64,000 nt of DNA from Henricia sp. BOLD:AAB3569 (lineage: Eukaryota; Echinodermata; Asteroidea; Spinulosida; Echinasteridae). A program made the translations under genes and the position numbers. The notes beneath the pieces are model-generated. The model was not told the DNA's origin and did not search any database. It saw only the letters and a list, made by a program, of their open reading frames with translations. Shown here piece by piece: positions 23,451 to 35,000 of this stretch (within the stretch, counting starts at the first letter, position 1; each line of letters begins with the position of its first letter). Location: the NCBI GenBank assembly GCA_037783545.1, contig JBBELK010000015.1, positions 310,001 through 374,000 on the forward strand, read 5' to 3'.

Positions 23451-23962
23451 TTTTAAGTTTGTTGTTCGATGGGGCTGTACATATTCAAATGTTTATTTAG
23501 AGTACTGACTTTGTCACAATTAAGTCTGTAAATTATTGAATAGTTTATACCACAAACTTTTATGAAGTAAAATAAACTTTATCATTCTAGAAAGGAATTA
23601 TTTTGCATTCATGTTTATTTTGGAAGAATTTCTTTTGTGAAACTGTGCATACAGAACACATTATGTTGCAAGAATAATTCTCCCTTACTGTATTTATGAA
23701 TACATGTATTCGAATGTTCTATTATTCATTTAATATCCACATATTTGGCACTGTATTATTGTTTGAAGTATAACAAAAACTGGCAATTCCAGTTACATTA
23801 TTTTTTTTCAAAATGTATCTCCATGCAGTTTGTTTTCCTAAGTTATAAAGTAGAGTACAATTCAAATCATAATTGTTCACCAAGAAAACAGCACCAGATT
23901 TGCTATTGTTTTATCATATGATTGTTTAGAGTAGCATTGCTTTATGTAACATTAGCCTTCAC
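23451..23962. other. AT-rich intergenic DNA with AATAAA
   Basis: No gene or clear repeat seen. AATAAA occurs at 23356-23361 (in the degenerate last satellite unit) and at 23571-23576. These are the first such hexamers I see by eye downstream of the polycystin stop, so a polyadenylation site beyond the array is possible. Confidence 0.4.
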
Positions 23963-24529
23963 CAATTCGTAGGCCTTTTCACAAAGTGGTGAATCCTCGA
24001 ACGCAGTAGTAAAACTTTGTTTTAAGAAAATTGCTTTTGAAGTTGGTCACTTTTTAAAACTCCAAATTCGCCGGTTATTTCATGATAAGTCGTCAGTCTT
24101 TTTAGTGATACTGTTTAGTATGAGTTAAATGACTTAAAAATATACTTTTTTATTGTCCAATTAAAGAACACTTTAGCTTAAAACTTATTCGTCACTTCGT
24201 GAAAATGCAAAATGCCGACCATGCGTGATTCGGCACAGAATTCGCCCCCTTTCTGTATTTCACTTTGCGCGTAATATTTACAACGTCGCCCTGCTTGTGG
24301 CATTTTCACAAAGTGGCGTATCGCTTTGTGAAAAAGCAATTCATGCACATACCATCTTTTTCAATGAGTGGCTTATAGCGTGTTTGTTAAGTGGTTTTAT
24401 GCAAATTCTGTAAAAAAAATAAAAAATGTTAAGGACACCAAATAAAGTCAAATTATACGAAAAAATAAAATTGCAAAAAAAAAAGTTTTTTTTACGGATT
24501 CGCCACTTCGTGAAAAGGCCGACGAATTG
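23963..24529. mobile_element. MITE with CAATTCGTNGGCCTTTTCAC ends
   Basis: Inverted ends: CAATTCGTAGGCCTTTTCAC and GTGAAAAGGCCGACGAATTG (one mismatch). The motif TTTTCACAAAGTGGCG recurs inside in both orientations (near 23979, 24190, 24300, 24320, 24490). No ORF of note. Confidence 0.8.
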
Positions 24530-24854
24530 TTCCCCTTTTCATTTGTTTGTATGATTTACATTGAAGATTATGGAATTTCCCCAGCAAATAAAAAAAAATC
24601 TTACAGGGCCTACATAGTCATGAAAGCCAACTTACGATTCGTTTTAAAACTCTTCTACTTTGGCGCACCACTCACAGCAGCTTAACAAACGTCTACGTCC
24701 GGCTGGAAAGTCTCTGCCAGTGAAAGTTCACCTGTAAATATAAATGAATCTGGAATTTAAATAATTATGTCACAGACCTTGAAAACAATTCTGCAATGAA
24801 AAAGTTAAAAATGTGTCCAACCAGCTTTTTGAATGATTAATATTTCAATTTGAA

Positions 24855-25480
24855 ATACACTCAACCAAAAAAGTTCTGTCACCAGTAAGACATTTATAGA
24901 AATTTATTATTAAATTGGATTTAATGTAGGAAAATAATATATCAAATTTTAGCTGAACATATCCCTCAAAGGAATAGAGCTCAAGAGAGATCATGATGGC
25001 AAGCTTCAATGAACAGGAATGCAACAAAGGAGTGTGGGTTCAGAATGAAAAACATCAAATGTCAACTGTATTGCACTCAAGCAAGGGGAGTTAAAGTTCA
25101 GTATTTTGCTTCCACCATACCTAATGCAATGGCACGATTCAGATTGGACAATTTAACCATTTTGATTTGGATGTTTTTGACAAGACATTGATAAATCCAA
25201 ACTCACTTAAACATTTCCTAATTGTCTACACACAAATTGCCCAAATCACAAGTTGCATTGTTCTTTCGTGTTTTTCATTCAGACCCCACACTCCTTTGTT
25301 GCATTCCTGTTCAGTGAAGCTTGCCATCATGATCTCTCTTGAGCTCTATTCCTTTGAGGGATAGCCTATGTTCAGCTAAAATTTGATAGGCCTATATTAT
25401 TTTCCTACATTAAATCCAATTTCATAATAATTATCTACAAAAAGGCTTACTGGTGACAGAACTTTTTGGGTCGAGTGTAT
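24855..25480. mobile_element. Fold-back element with ATACACTC ends
   Basis: Left arm ATACACTCAACC..AAGTTCTGTCACCAGTAAG and right arm its complement CTTACTGGTGACAGAACTT..GTGTAT. The arms of about 190 bp (including GAGCTCAAGAGAGATCATGA and its complement near 25325) surround a loop of about 240 bp. Short ORFs in the arms are not supported as genes. Confidence 0.85.
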
Positions 25481-25608
25481 GTTAGTGCAATATGTACATT
25501 AGAAAAAGAAATCTAATTAATGAAAGAAAAAAATATATTTTAGTTAAATCACTTTTATCCGCAAAGTACAAATGTATGCCATAAAGTACACACTAGTTAT
25601 GTATATTA

Positions 25609-26412
25609 ATAAAGGCCCTATGTATCATTTTCAAGACAAATTTGTTTTACAGATTCGTGGAATAAGAGTGTAACATTTCTAAGGAAGAATGTTGGTAAAC
25701 TAGCCTCAACAAATTTTAGCTACATAGGGTATGTTCAGACGGAGGGCTACTTTTTTTTAGCCCCAATCCAATTAACAGACTCAGCGGGGGTTCGCTGGAG
25801 CTAAAGTGAGTTAGTCCAAAATGCCCTCCCGTTGAAACGGTGATGATAACTCCGGAGCTACAGTTAGCTCCGGAGCTAAAATGTGGTCAAATTTGATAGC
25901 ATATTAACATTGGCCAGATGCCACAGAGCGAGGTCAGTTGCATTCAGTCAGTAAATAATGGTGGAGCTAAGTCATAAAAGAAACCCCGCTGTGCTGAAAG
26001 TGGGGCTAGCCCCACAAATTTGTGGGGCTAAGTTTGGGGAGGGCTAGCCCCGGAGCTAGCCCCAGAGGTGGAGCTAATTGCGTTCTAACGACGGGAGTTT
26101 GGGGTGGAGCTAGCTAGTTCCGGAGCTAGCTCCAGAGATAGCCCCTCGTCTGAACGACCTCATAGATGCATCAATGCTTCAGAAAACCTTGAAAATCTAT
26201 ATATGGATTTTGTGTACAAGTGAATGGTAAAAAAGTCCCGTGCATGGGATTCTTTTAGAAAACCAACTTCGGTGTCAATTTCCAGCAAGAAATACCATTT
26301 TGGAGGGAAATAAAATCATGTGGTGTTTGTTACCATTGCTATCAACACTTTGAGTAAGGTTTTTCTTGTCAACTCATGAAAAACAAAATTGGGTCATTGC
26401 AAATGATACAAT
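25609..26412. mobile_element. TIR element (AAAGGCCC..TGTATCATTT), host copy A
   Basis: The ends AAAGGCCCTATGTATCATT and (reverse) AAAGGCCCATTGTATCATT form a terminal inverted repeat. A related copy lies at 29818-30353, and reversed internal fragments lie near 31190-31270 and 39699-39775. Another element sits inside it at 25728-26160. Confidence 0.75.
25728..26160. mobile_element. 433-bp MITE nested in copy A, 5-bp target duplication
   Basis: Flanked on both sides by CATAG (25723-25727, 26161-26165). Ends are imperfect inverted repeats containing GTTCAGACG and CGTCTGAAC. The interior is full of GGAGCTAGC/GCTAGCTCC words. The related host copy near 29915 lacks it. Confidence 0.85.
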
Positions 26413-26625
26413 GGGCCTTTAATGTTAATACAGTACAAACCAAGTGCAATACCTAAAATAAATGTGCAAGTGAATAAATAAAATGCTAGTTTTAGCCTTG
26501 AAAAGGTGTTTAGTTGGTTAGTTATTATCACCCCAAGCCTGCTGAAATGTGCTTTAACCCTAACTCCCTAGGTTTAGGGTGTATGGAAAATCATATTGAT
26601 TTTGGAGGATTGAGGAGTGTTAGAG

Positions 26626-26752
26626 TTAAAGGCAGAGGCTCGTCAGCAATGAGTGCGCGCAAAATTTGTGCCACGAAATACGCAGCTTCATGCCTTTGCT
26701 ATGGAGCTACGAATTTGGCGCGTGCACATTGCTGACGAGCCTGTGCCTTTAA
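26626..26752. mobile_element. TTAA-flanked MITE (AGGCTCGTCA family), copy 1
   Basis: TTAA on each side. Ends AGGCAGAGGCTCGTCAGCAA and TTGCTGACGAGCCTGTGCCT are inverted. The arms include GTGCCACGAAATACGCAGCT. Copies at 33531-33769 and 60426-60567. TTAA targets suggest piggyBac-type mobilisation (inference). Confidence 0.88.
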
Positions 26753-26829
26753 CCTTAAAATAATTAGCCGTCAATGTTGATGCCCTGTTGGTTCTAAAGT
26801 TAAACCTTTCCGAGAAATTTTCATTTCAA

Positions 26830-27080
26830 TAATAATAATGGTGCAGTCTTATAGAGCTCATTATCTATCCTACAAGATAATTGTAGAGCCTTGGTAAAGT
26901 GCCTTGCTCAAGGGCACACACACCATGGGTGTTCTACAACATTATTACCCTATTCATTGGGCACAACTCCCTGGGGAGTATGCAACCCCGTCATGTACTC
27001 AAAGGCTGCAACTCTTCCTTGCAAGCACCCATGGGTGGAAAGGGCACAATCACCATGGATTTGGCAGGGAATCAACAAAA
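26830..27080 (-). mobile_element. SINE-like repeat
   Basis: AATAATAATAATGG at the left edge and GTGCCTTGCTCAAGGGCACA, the reverse of the SINE body word TGTCCTTGGGCAAGGCACT seen in other copies. It lacks a clear tRNA head. Confidence 0.45.
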
Positions 27081-27534
27081 TAGTTAACAAAACGTTGGGG
27101 AAACAAGATAAAATTGGGATGGTCGTGGGAAGGTCACTATTTTGCTAATGAATGGAACAGACGGCTGTAATATATTGTTTTTACACGTGTACTTGCCATG
27201 CCTATTCACGAAAAAAAAAAAATATGCATCAGAAAGTCATAAGAAGTAGGCCCTAAATGGAAAAGATCTATATGTTTATTGTTCACGTTTGTGTGGAAGA
27301 TCCGTTCAAACAATAAGGTTGTTTTAATATAACATTTATTGGGATCACAACATCTTTATCCTATTTTAGGGTGCATGTCAGGAATATAAGTTCATCCATA
27401 TTTTTACATATTACAGGCCAAAAACGAACGAAAAGCAAAAGCAAAGATTACGTAAAATTTGCCACGAACTATAATAATAATACATGTAGTTCGTTCAACC
27501 TTCCTCCATGGTCCATGGTTCAACCATGGTTCAA

Positions 27535-27825
27535 CAAATTCGCGGCGGGAAGACGTCTGTGCGACGTCAAATTCGTGTTCACTTTCGTGTCGGTGAAGTA
27601 GGTTTGACCCGACGAATCTTTCGTAAATCTGACTTCATGCATTTCGCGACGAACAAAATATCAACTTTTTGCAACTTCGCGGCGAGAAAACGTCTTTGTG
27701 ACGGCGTCAAACGATAACGATACAGCTTGCAAAAATCTGACATCGTACATTTCACGATGAATATTTGCGCAAGTTGAAGCGGTAGTTCAGCGATTTCGCG
27801 GGCGGAGAAACGACCACTCGCTCGT
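27535..27825. repeat. Degenerate tandem repeat, about 120-136 bp period
   Basis: TTCGCGGCGGGAAGACGTCT (27538), TTCGCGGCGAGAAAACGTCT (27674) and TTTCGCGGGCGGAGAAACG (27792) are related, with a shared AATCTGACNTC..CATTTCNCGA word between them. Open frames here have no recognisable protein. Confidence 0.5.
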
Positions 27826-28317
27826 CACGAAAATTAGCTCTATCAAACTTTCTGCGGTTGCCGAGTAATTGGATCAATTATTATCAAACTATCGACCAAA
27901 ACCACAGAAAAAGAAACCGCAGCGGCATGGGTTTGAACTTATCAGTTTGCCGAGTAATTAGTCAACAAATCCGGAGAAGTGATTGACATTTTGACAGGTT
28001 ACCCGTTGTAAAACACACGCATCCTATTGTTGAACCGCGGCAAAGCTCTGCGCCCCCACGTTATGCTTTGATGTCGCGACATGTCATCTCAAACAGATGG
28101 CTGCTTTTAATGATTATACAAAATATTGTTGCGTTATTTTCTCGGTTTCCAAACAGCAGACTCCCCTTGGTGAATTATTGGCTGAACCTGCCAATCGATG
28201 TTCAGTGTGGTTGGGTGCTGTAAAAATGCCCTTTAACCGTGCAACTCGAAATCGGTTTAATCCGTGTTTACGCTGACAACGTAGACACCTGAAGGTCAAA
28301 AACGTACGTGTGCGAAG

Positions 28318-28324
28318 TATAAAA
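28318..28324 (+). promoter_or_regulatory. Candidate TATA box of the Fringe gene
   Basis: TATAAAA lies 133 bp upstream of the ATG at 28458 in a CpG-rich stretch that continues into exon 1. The predicted transcription start would be near 28348. No experimental support. Confidence 0.4.
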
Positions 28325-28457
28325 TGATGTGCACAAGCCCGGGCACTTGCAGTGCGAGCGTGCAAGGTTTGGGCGGCGGACTCAAGGGCCAGCGCACACG
28401 ATCTACTCCAGTTCCCGGTGAAATGATCAGCATGATTTTCTCTTTCCGGACGTGAAA

Positions 28458-29054
28458 ATGAGCAAGATGCGGCTCCATCTGCGAAGGATCGCATCCACTT
28501 TGCTGTTCGGACTCGCCTGTTCCCTGCTAACCGCTCTCCACTTTACGAACAAACGGCTGCCAAACGGAGAACCGTTTCAGAGCGAACGTCTCGGGATCGG
28601 GACCGGGGAACAAGCTCCGGGAATCGCTGCCGATGAAAGACGGCGGCTACCGCGGCTGGACGAGAAAAACACCGGCGGTGTCAGATTACAACGGGGAGTG
28701 GCGTGGGCCGCGGACGAAAATGGTTCGGATTCGTACAATTTACAACAAAACTACGGCCGGACTAAGGTCGATTTAGACATCAACAATTCTGTGTCAAAAC
28801 CCCCCGCCCATCCTCTTGTTACAGATACACTAAAAACAAATGCAAGCAAGTTGGAGAACCATACAGTTATATTTTCAATTCAAAAATCCAAGTCGGACCA
28901 AGGAACGAATGATTCTATACAAACCAACAGTTTACTTCGGACGGAGTTATTGCAATTGGACGACATTTTTATCGGGGTCAAAACGACCGCGGAAAACCAC
29001 AAGACCCGCTTGCAACTCGTTTTGGATACTTGGCAACCGCTCGCACAAAAACAG
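28458..29054 (+). CDS. fng: Fringe exon 1: signal anchor, stem, start of catalytic domain
   Basis: 199 codons, phase 0, donor CAG|GTTGGT. Basic MSKMRLHLRR precedes the anchor helix; the stem is polar and low in conservation; the last 40 residues (ELLQLDDIFIGVKTTAENHK and TRLQLVLDTWQPL) begin the Fringe domain. Confidence 0.93.
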
Positions 29055-32000
29055 GTTGGTGTTTCCAGTTGGGGAAAATTTAATTTATGGGAGAATTTGT
29101 ATTCAACTCGGTTTATTATGTTGATAGACGAGACATTTTGTCCCATTACATGAATAGGCTATTGACATGATAGGCCGGCTATTGACATGATAAAGACATG
29201 ATTTATAGGCTATTGCCTCCAAAAGTATTTTTTGTCGACGCAAGCTAAATAAATTACTATAGATTACATAAAAAAGATATATATGCCTAGGCCTACTCAC
29301 TATTTTGTGACAAACGTGCACCAACTCTCTTCATTGTCCATAAGTTACCTCATAGTTTTGCTACTTTGGGCAGATAATTCTTAAAGAAAAGTGCACCTAT
29401 GTTACCTGTTGGCTTCTGCATCGTGAAGTTTGTTCAAATTTGACTTTTCACCTTCTGCTGCTAAACAGCTTCTCACTGACCAATCAGAGGCAAGGACATA
29501 TACATGTACCTAAAACTTCTCAGCCAATCAGAGGCAAGGATATAAACATAAAAGCCAATCAGAGGCAAGGACATAAACCTAAAACTTCTCAGCCAATCAC
29601 AAACAGTCTTACCTCAGTAACCTGCTAGACTGGGTATTTACAATTCCATTAAATTTGCTGAACCTTGTAGTTGCTTTGTTTGTTGCTGTTTTGCCCATTA
29701 TTTTCCTCAAAAAGCCCTGCCCTACTATCACAAAATTGACATGATTGCATTGAAGGAAAAGAAATTGAATTAAAATTTAAAATGTACAACGTTTCATCTT
29801 GCAAATGATACATATAGATGTATCATTTGCAAGATGAAACGTTGTACAGATTCGTGGAGTGAGAGTGTAACATATCTAAGGAAGAATGTTGGTAAACTAG
29901 CCTGAAGAAATTGTAGCTACTTATATCAGAAAATATATGTATTTTGTGTACAAGTGAATGGTAAAACCTTTTAGAAAAATCACTTTCGGTTGTTAATTTC
30001 CGGCAATGAAATAACATAAATTCATGTGGTATTTGTTACTATTGCTATCAACACTTTGAGTAAAGTTTTTCTTGTCAACTCATGAAAAACAAAATTGGGT
30101 TACTGTAAAAGCTGAAATTTTCGCGGTGGTTTTATTTTCGCACATTTCGCGCACCAGACAGAGCCCGCGAAAATAACAACCCGCGAAAATATTGTTTGCA
30201 ACAATTGTGGCGATCCCTGAAACAAAACATAATTTCCATCTGCGAAAATAACAACTCGCGAAAATGTCAGTGATGTTGAAATGCGCGAAAATATCTGTAC
30301 GCGAAAATATTGGCTTTTACAGTATTGCAAATGATACAATGGGCCTTTAAAGGGGAAAACGTATACGTATGGAAAAGACTCCTGTACAAGTATAACTAAA
30401 GCCTATATATTTGCCTCAATGCATTAACCATATAGTTTTATCTCAACAATCCAAGTTGGGTGATTCTTTTTTTGTGAACCCTTTAAACACTAAATGTCAC
30501 ATTTGTGACTTCCCGATAAGCCACTATTGTGACTTTTGAGTGACGTCTTCATAACCGGTTGACAAACCAGTGTCATTGCGCATAAATAATTTAGGGTTCA
30601 AAGGGTTAAAGATTGCACATTATTATAGGCTACTGTATTTAACCCACAGCTAAGTTGCTAAAATTGTTCTGTTGAACACGTTTGAGTTGGCCTAGGCAAC
30701 CATACACATCTTTCATTGGTGCGAAGAATAATATGCTTCAAGTGTAAAATTTGTTTCCCTGCCATAAAATAGGCGACGAAAACGACAAAATGAAAGTGCA
30801 AAAAATAATCATTTGAGTTCATGGTTATGCCCCAAAGTTTAAATGAGGTATTTAATCCCCTATTTTCAGTGCTTAGCCTCTGCTTTCCTGAACACCCCAA
30901 ATAATGGTTCTGCTCTACCTGAAATAATGTGATTTCTACCAACAGGTTTAAAGCATTGTTATGCGAGACCCTCGCCCGGTGTGAAGCCTATATATGTTCT
31001 GGTTATACCTTTGTGATATAGGTCATTTGATTTTTTCCCAGACATCTTTTCCTACCTCCACTGCACGCTATTTAAATACATTAAAAATGTTAGCAATGAC
31101 AACAGGGTTTTATTAACTGAACACCACTAATAGAGAATTAAGAATCAATGTTGTAGTAAACACCTTCAAAATAAACCAAAATATTTTAGGGGCATCAATG
31201 ACCCAAAATGTTACTTCACAAGTTGACAAGAAAAACCCAAAGTGTTGCAATGGTAACAAACACCACATTTTATATTCTGCCCAAATGGTAATGAACAGTT
31301 ACTAAAAATTAATTTTTTTTAAATATAAAAGTGTCTCTACTTTTAGACTTTAGAATTGCTGTTGTATTATTAATTTTAACAAATCTAAAGTCACATGTGT
31401 AGAATATCTTTGTAAATTAAGTAACTGCAGAGAATGCAGCGATTGGGGATCCCAACCTCACACCATAACACCACCTTGACATGGTGCTTGTCAACCAATT
31501 CAGCCACCATTTGAAATTAACTGCCTTTAATATGAAGTCATTAAAATAACTATTTTGCAAATTAACATGCATTCCAGGAGGTTATTTAATAATACCAATG
31601 CCACTTTCGAATACCAGGCACTCCAAAGTATTTAAGTGAATACATTTCTTTATACGATGGTCGAAGCCTGCAGCCTCATGCACACAAAAATAGCAAAAAA
31701 AAGGCTTGGACAGAGAGGCGTGGATTGGAAATATAATCAATTCCAAGTTGTGAATAAGAATCGCAATTCCGTCTTTTGAAGGAATCAATTCCCATTATAT
31801 TTTGAAGATTGCATTCTGAATGATGATGGATGCAGAAATGACATTTGGTTTGGGGGATATTTTTCAAATTGTAGTTTTAACTTTTCCAAAATGTTGTAAT
31901 CTCCCAAACCTAATAGCAACTAGGAACGATTAACCTAAAGTAAAATGATCCAAAACTTTCTAATCAGCAGAAAATCCAGAAATTATACCCTTTAAAATTG

Positions 32001-35000
32001 CTGGCAATTTTATCTGTTTATGGCATATTTCAAAGTGTGCTAAAGGCTGTAAATTTATGTGACTGTCAACAAAATCCAATAAAAATTTATCAGGTATAAA
32101 GTGCAACCGTGTACTGGCATACACAGTACTTCACACCATTGAAAATAGCCTTTGGACTATGAAACAATATAATCTAAAGTCAACACTGAAGCTAGCTTTT
32201 AGAAGCATATTTATATTGAGTTTATTATACTTTTTGTTATCAGGGTGTGTCCAAACAGTTAATATGATCTGGGGCCAATTTCATGGCGTTGCTTAGCATG
32301 AAAATTTGCTTAGCACAGGATTTGTTTGCTTTATTTTGCAAAAATGGATTGCCAGCCAAAATCGTAAGTGATGTGTATTGAAAGGTATTCTCATACTCTT
32401 GCAAAGAACACAAGTTGGCGTATAATTTTGGCTTATAATCCATTTTTTAAAGCAAATAAATCCTGTGCTAAGCAAATTTTCGTGCTAAGCAACGCCATGA
32501 AATTGGCCCCTGGTTGTCATCGTGTTACAAACATAACAATGCAATGACAATTTTAACACATACATTACACAAAGCAATAATTCCCACATCAAACAAAACA
32601 AACCTCAGAGGAAACAATAGTCACATAGGAGTTTCACAAATTATAGCCTTAATGCGTGTTTCGCATGAATAGCATCTGGTGTATTTTCCTTTTAGTATTA
32701 ACTTACCAGACTAAATTTTTGTTGCTATGTGGTGCACACGGAAGGTGTGAAGTACAGAATCAATACCGTGTTTACCATAGGAGCGAATGGCATAAATAAT
32801 CAGACTACTGGTTGCTAGCCAATGGCGCAGACCACGTAGCAACAGCAGCGTAATATGCGACTTTCTAAACTGCACACCATTTGAAAGTGAAGAATTTGGG
32901 CGGCGGCCATTATGCAAATGTTACGTTGCAAGCAAAAAGCTAATTGGATCATTATATTACGTTAACGGTTGTTAGAAGGCCGTCTGTGGGATCAAAGAGC
33001 CCCTTTTTTGTTGTACTATTGTCTGCTGCAAAATGTACCTCTTAGTCACGAGAGTGCCTTTGCATTATGAGGCAATTCCCATGATGCTTGGTTCATTAAC
33101 TTTCAGACCGCATCCATTTGCCACCTAACTATATAGTGTCCCAGGCACAGCAGTCATAAATAATAAATTGTATTTTTTTTCCTCATAATTATGTTATAAT
33201 GATAAACAGGGGTTGAAGACTTACTATGTACTAAATCTGGACAAAACAGCATTAACTTTTATGGGTTGGGGAATTGTGTTTTGTTGAAAATTCCATGGTA
33301 AATTTGCAGTGAGAATACAAAAAAAATGGTTTAATATTTTATTGTGTCTCAAACATATTAACTTACCTGTACCTATAAATACATATGAAAAGAAGTTCAA
33401 AATTCCATGTGAAAATAATTGCTGCATTCAGTTTCCAAAAATAGCTGGACAACCACTTTGAGGAGAAAAAGGTCTCATTTGAAATTGGTCACTATCTTGA
33501 ACAAATTTATAAATGGTGGTGTGTGTGACCATTAAAGACACAGGCTCGTCAATGCGTGAGGAACAAATTTTTGCCACGAAATTCACCGCGCTCCATACTA
33601 GTTGGGCAGTACAAAGGCTGTTACGATCCTGGATGGTGCAGGGTCATTGGTTTACATACGTACATATACAAACACACGTACGAGCGCGCCTGCACTCTCT
33701 GGGATCGTAAGAGCGCGGTGAAATTCGTGGCACGAATTAGCTCATTGATGAGCTCTGTCTTTAATGTAGGCCTTCAAGATAATATGGATAAAATCAATTT
33801 CTCACTTAGAGACCGATGGGTCACCTATACCCTAGGTCCTCCACCCACGACAGCCACTGCCACAGTGTCATGCACCAGTGAGCACACTGGTGCCAACCAC
33901 AGTATTAGGATCCTAGCACAACCACGCCTCCTCCACCCAAGCCAAGCCGCTTCAGTGCACACATTGTACACTGAAACCCCTCAACCAGTACTTATAGCCC
34001 TGCATCATCACGAGTCCGGCATTACTCCTGAAGACGAACAGAGCACGCTGTTCGAAACGTTGAGTTCACACTCACCGTTTTTTTTCAGAACCACACATAT
34101 ACAAATGAGATTCACATGGTGCTACCGTAAACCCATACACACAATTTCTCACTTGTGACAAAACTAACAATGTGGTTTTTTTCCTCATTCAAGACACTTA
34201 AAGAATAGGCCTACAGGTTAGTGAAAACACTATCTAATCTCAAAATAGACAGACTAACCCAAAATATGTCTATTTTCTAAAAATACAATGATACGTAAGG
34301 TAACCATTGCCAATGTATACAAATTTACAATATTTATTGAGACGGATTCTTTAGTTGTATGATGGATAATTATAAATTTCATGACAGATAAATATTTTAT
34401 ATGGAAATGGAAATTTGCCCACTGCAGCTGTCACTTTTCATCAAATTCAAGCTTTGTGTCTGAAAATAAAGTACAGGTTAAAATGCATGTCACATGCGTG
34501 TGTTGTTGAAATAAATTTGAATATTCAATTTTCCCGCATACATATTGGCAATCTGAGCCGCTCATTAAAGGCTTGTGCAGTCATGTAAATCTGAATTATC
34601 AGTGTCACTACACAGTCCCAATTAGTCTTGGTCTATCAAGCACCCAAAGTGCATCGACCATCTGTGACTAGAATGCATGTACCATGGCCATCATTTTGAC
34701 GAAAACTAAGTGAAGGTACAGTGGTTTGGGTCACTGACTCGCAATCACAGGTGAAAACTTGGGGTTGCGGGTTCGAAACTCGCCCCGGCTAGGGTACCTG
34801 TGCCCTTAAGCAAGGCACTTAATCAGTATCACACTTGCTCCATCCTTTGGAAGGGATGTAAAGCCGTTGGTCCAGTGTGTTAGGTATCGGTAACGCACTT
34901 TAAAGACCCCAGAGCATTCTTTCGTGAAGAGCAAGGGGATCCCCCGTTGTCTCTGGCCATTTCTAATTCATCATGGGTTTCCTCGCGCTTGCAAGCAACA

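Noticed and set aside
28114-28494. 126-codon open frame on the minus strand over the Fringe promoter and start
   Set aside because: It is antisense to the Fringe promoter and exon 1 and has no recognisable domain; CG-rich sequence readily gives such frames.
33556-34158. 200-codon open frame
   Set aside because: Starts inside a TTAA MITE and has no recognisable protein features; lies within Fringe intron 1.
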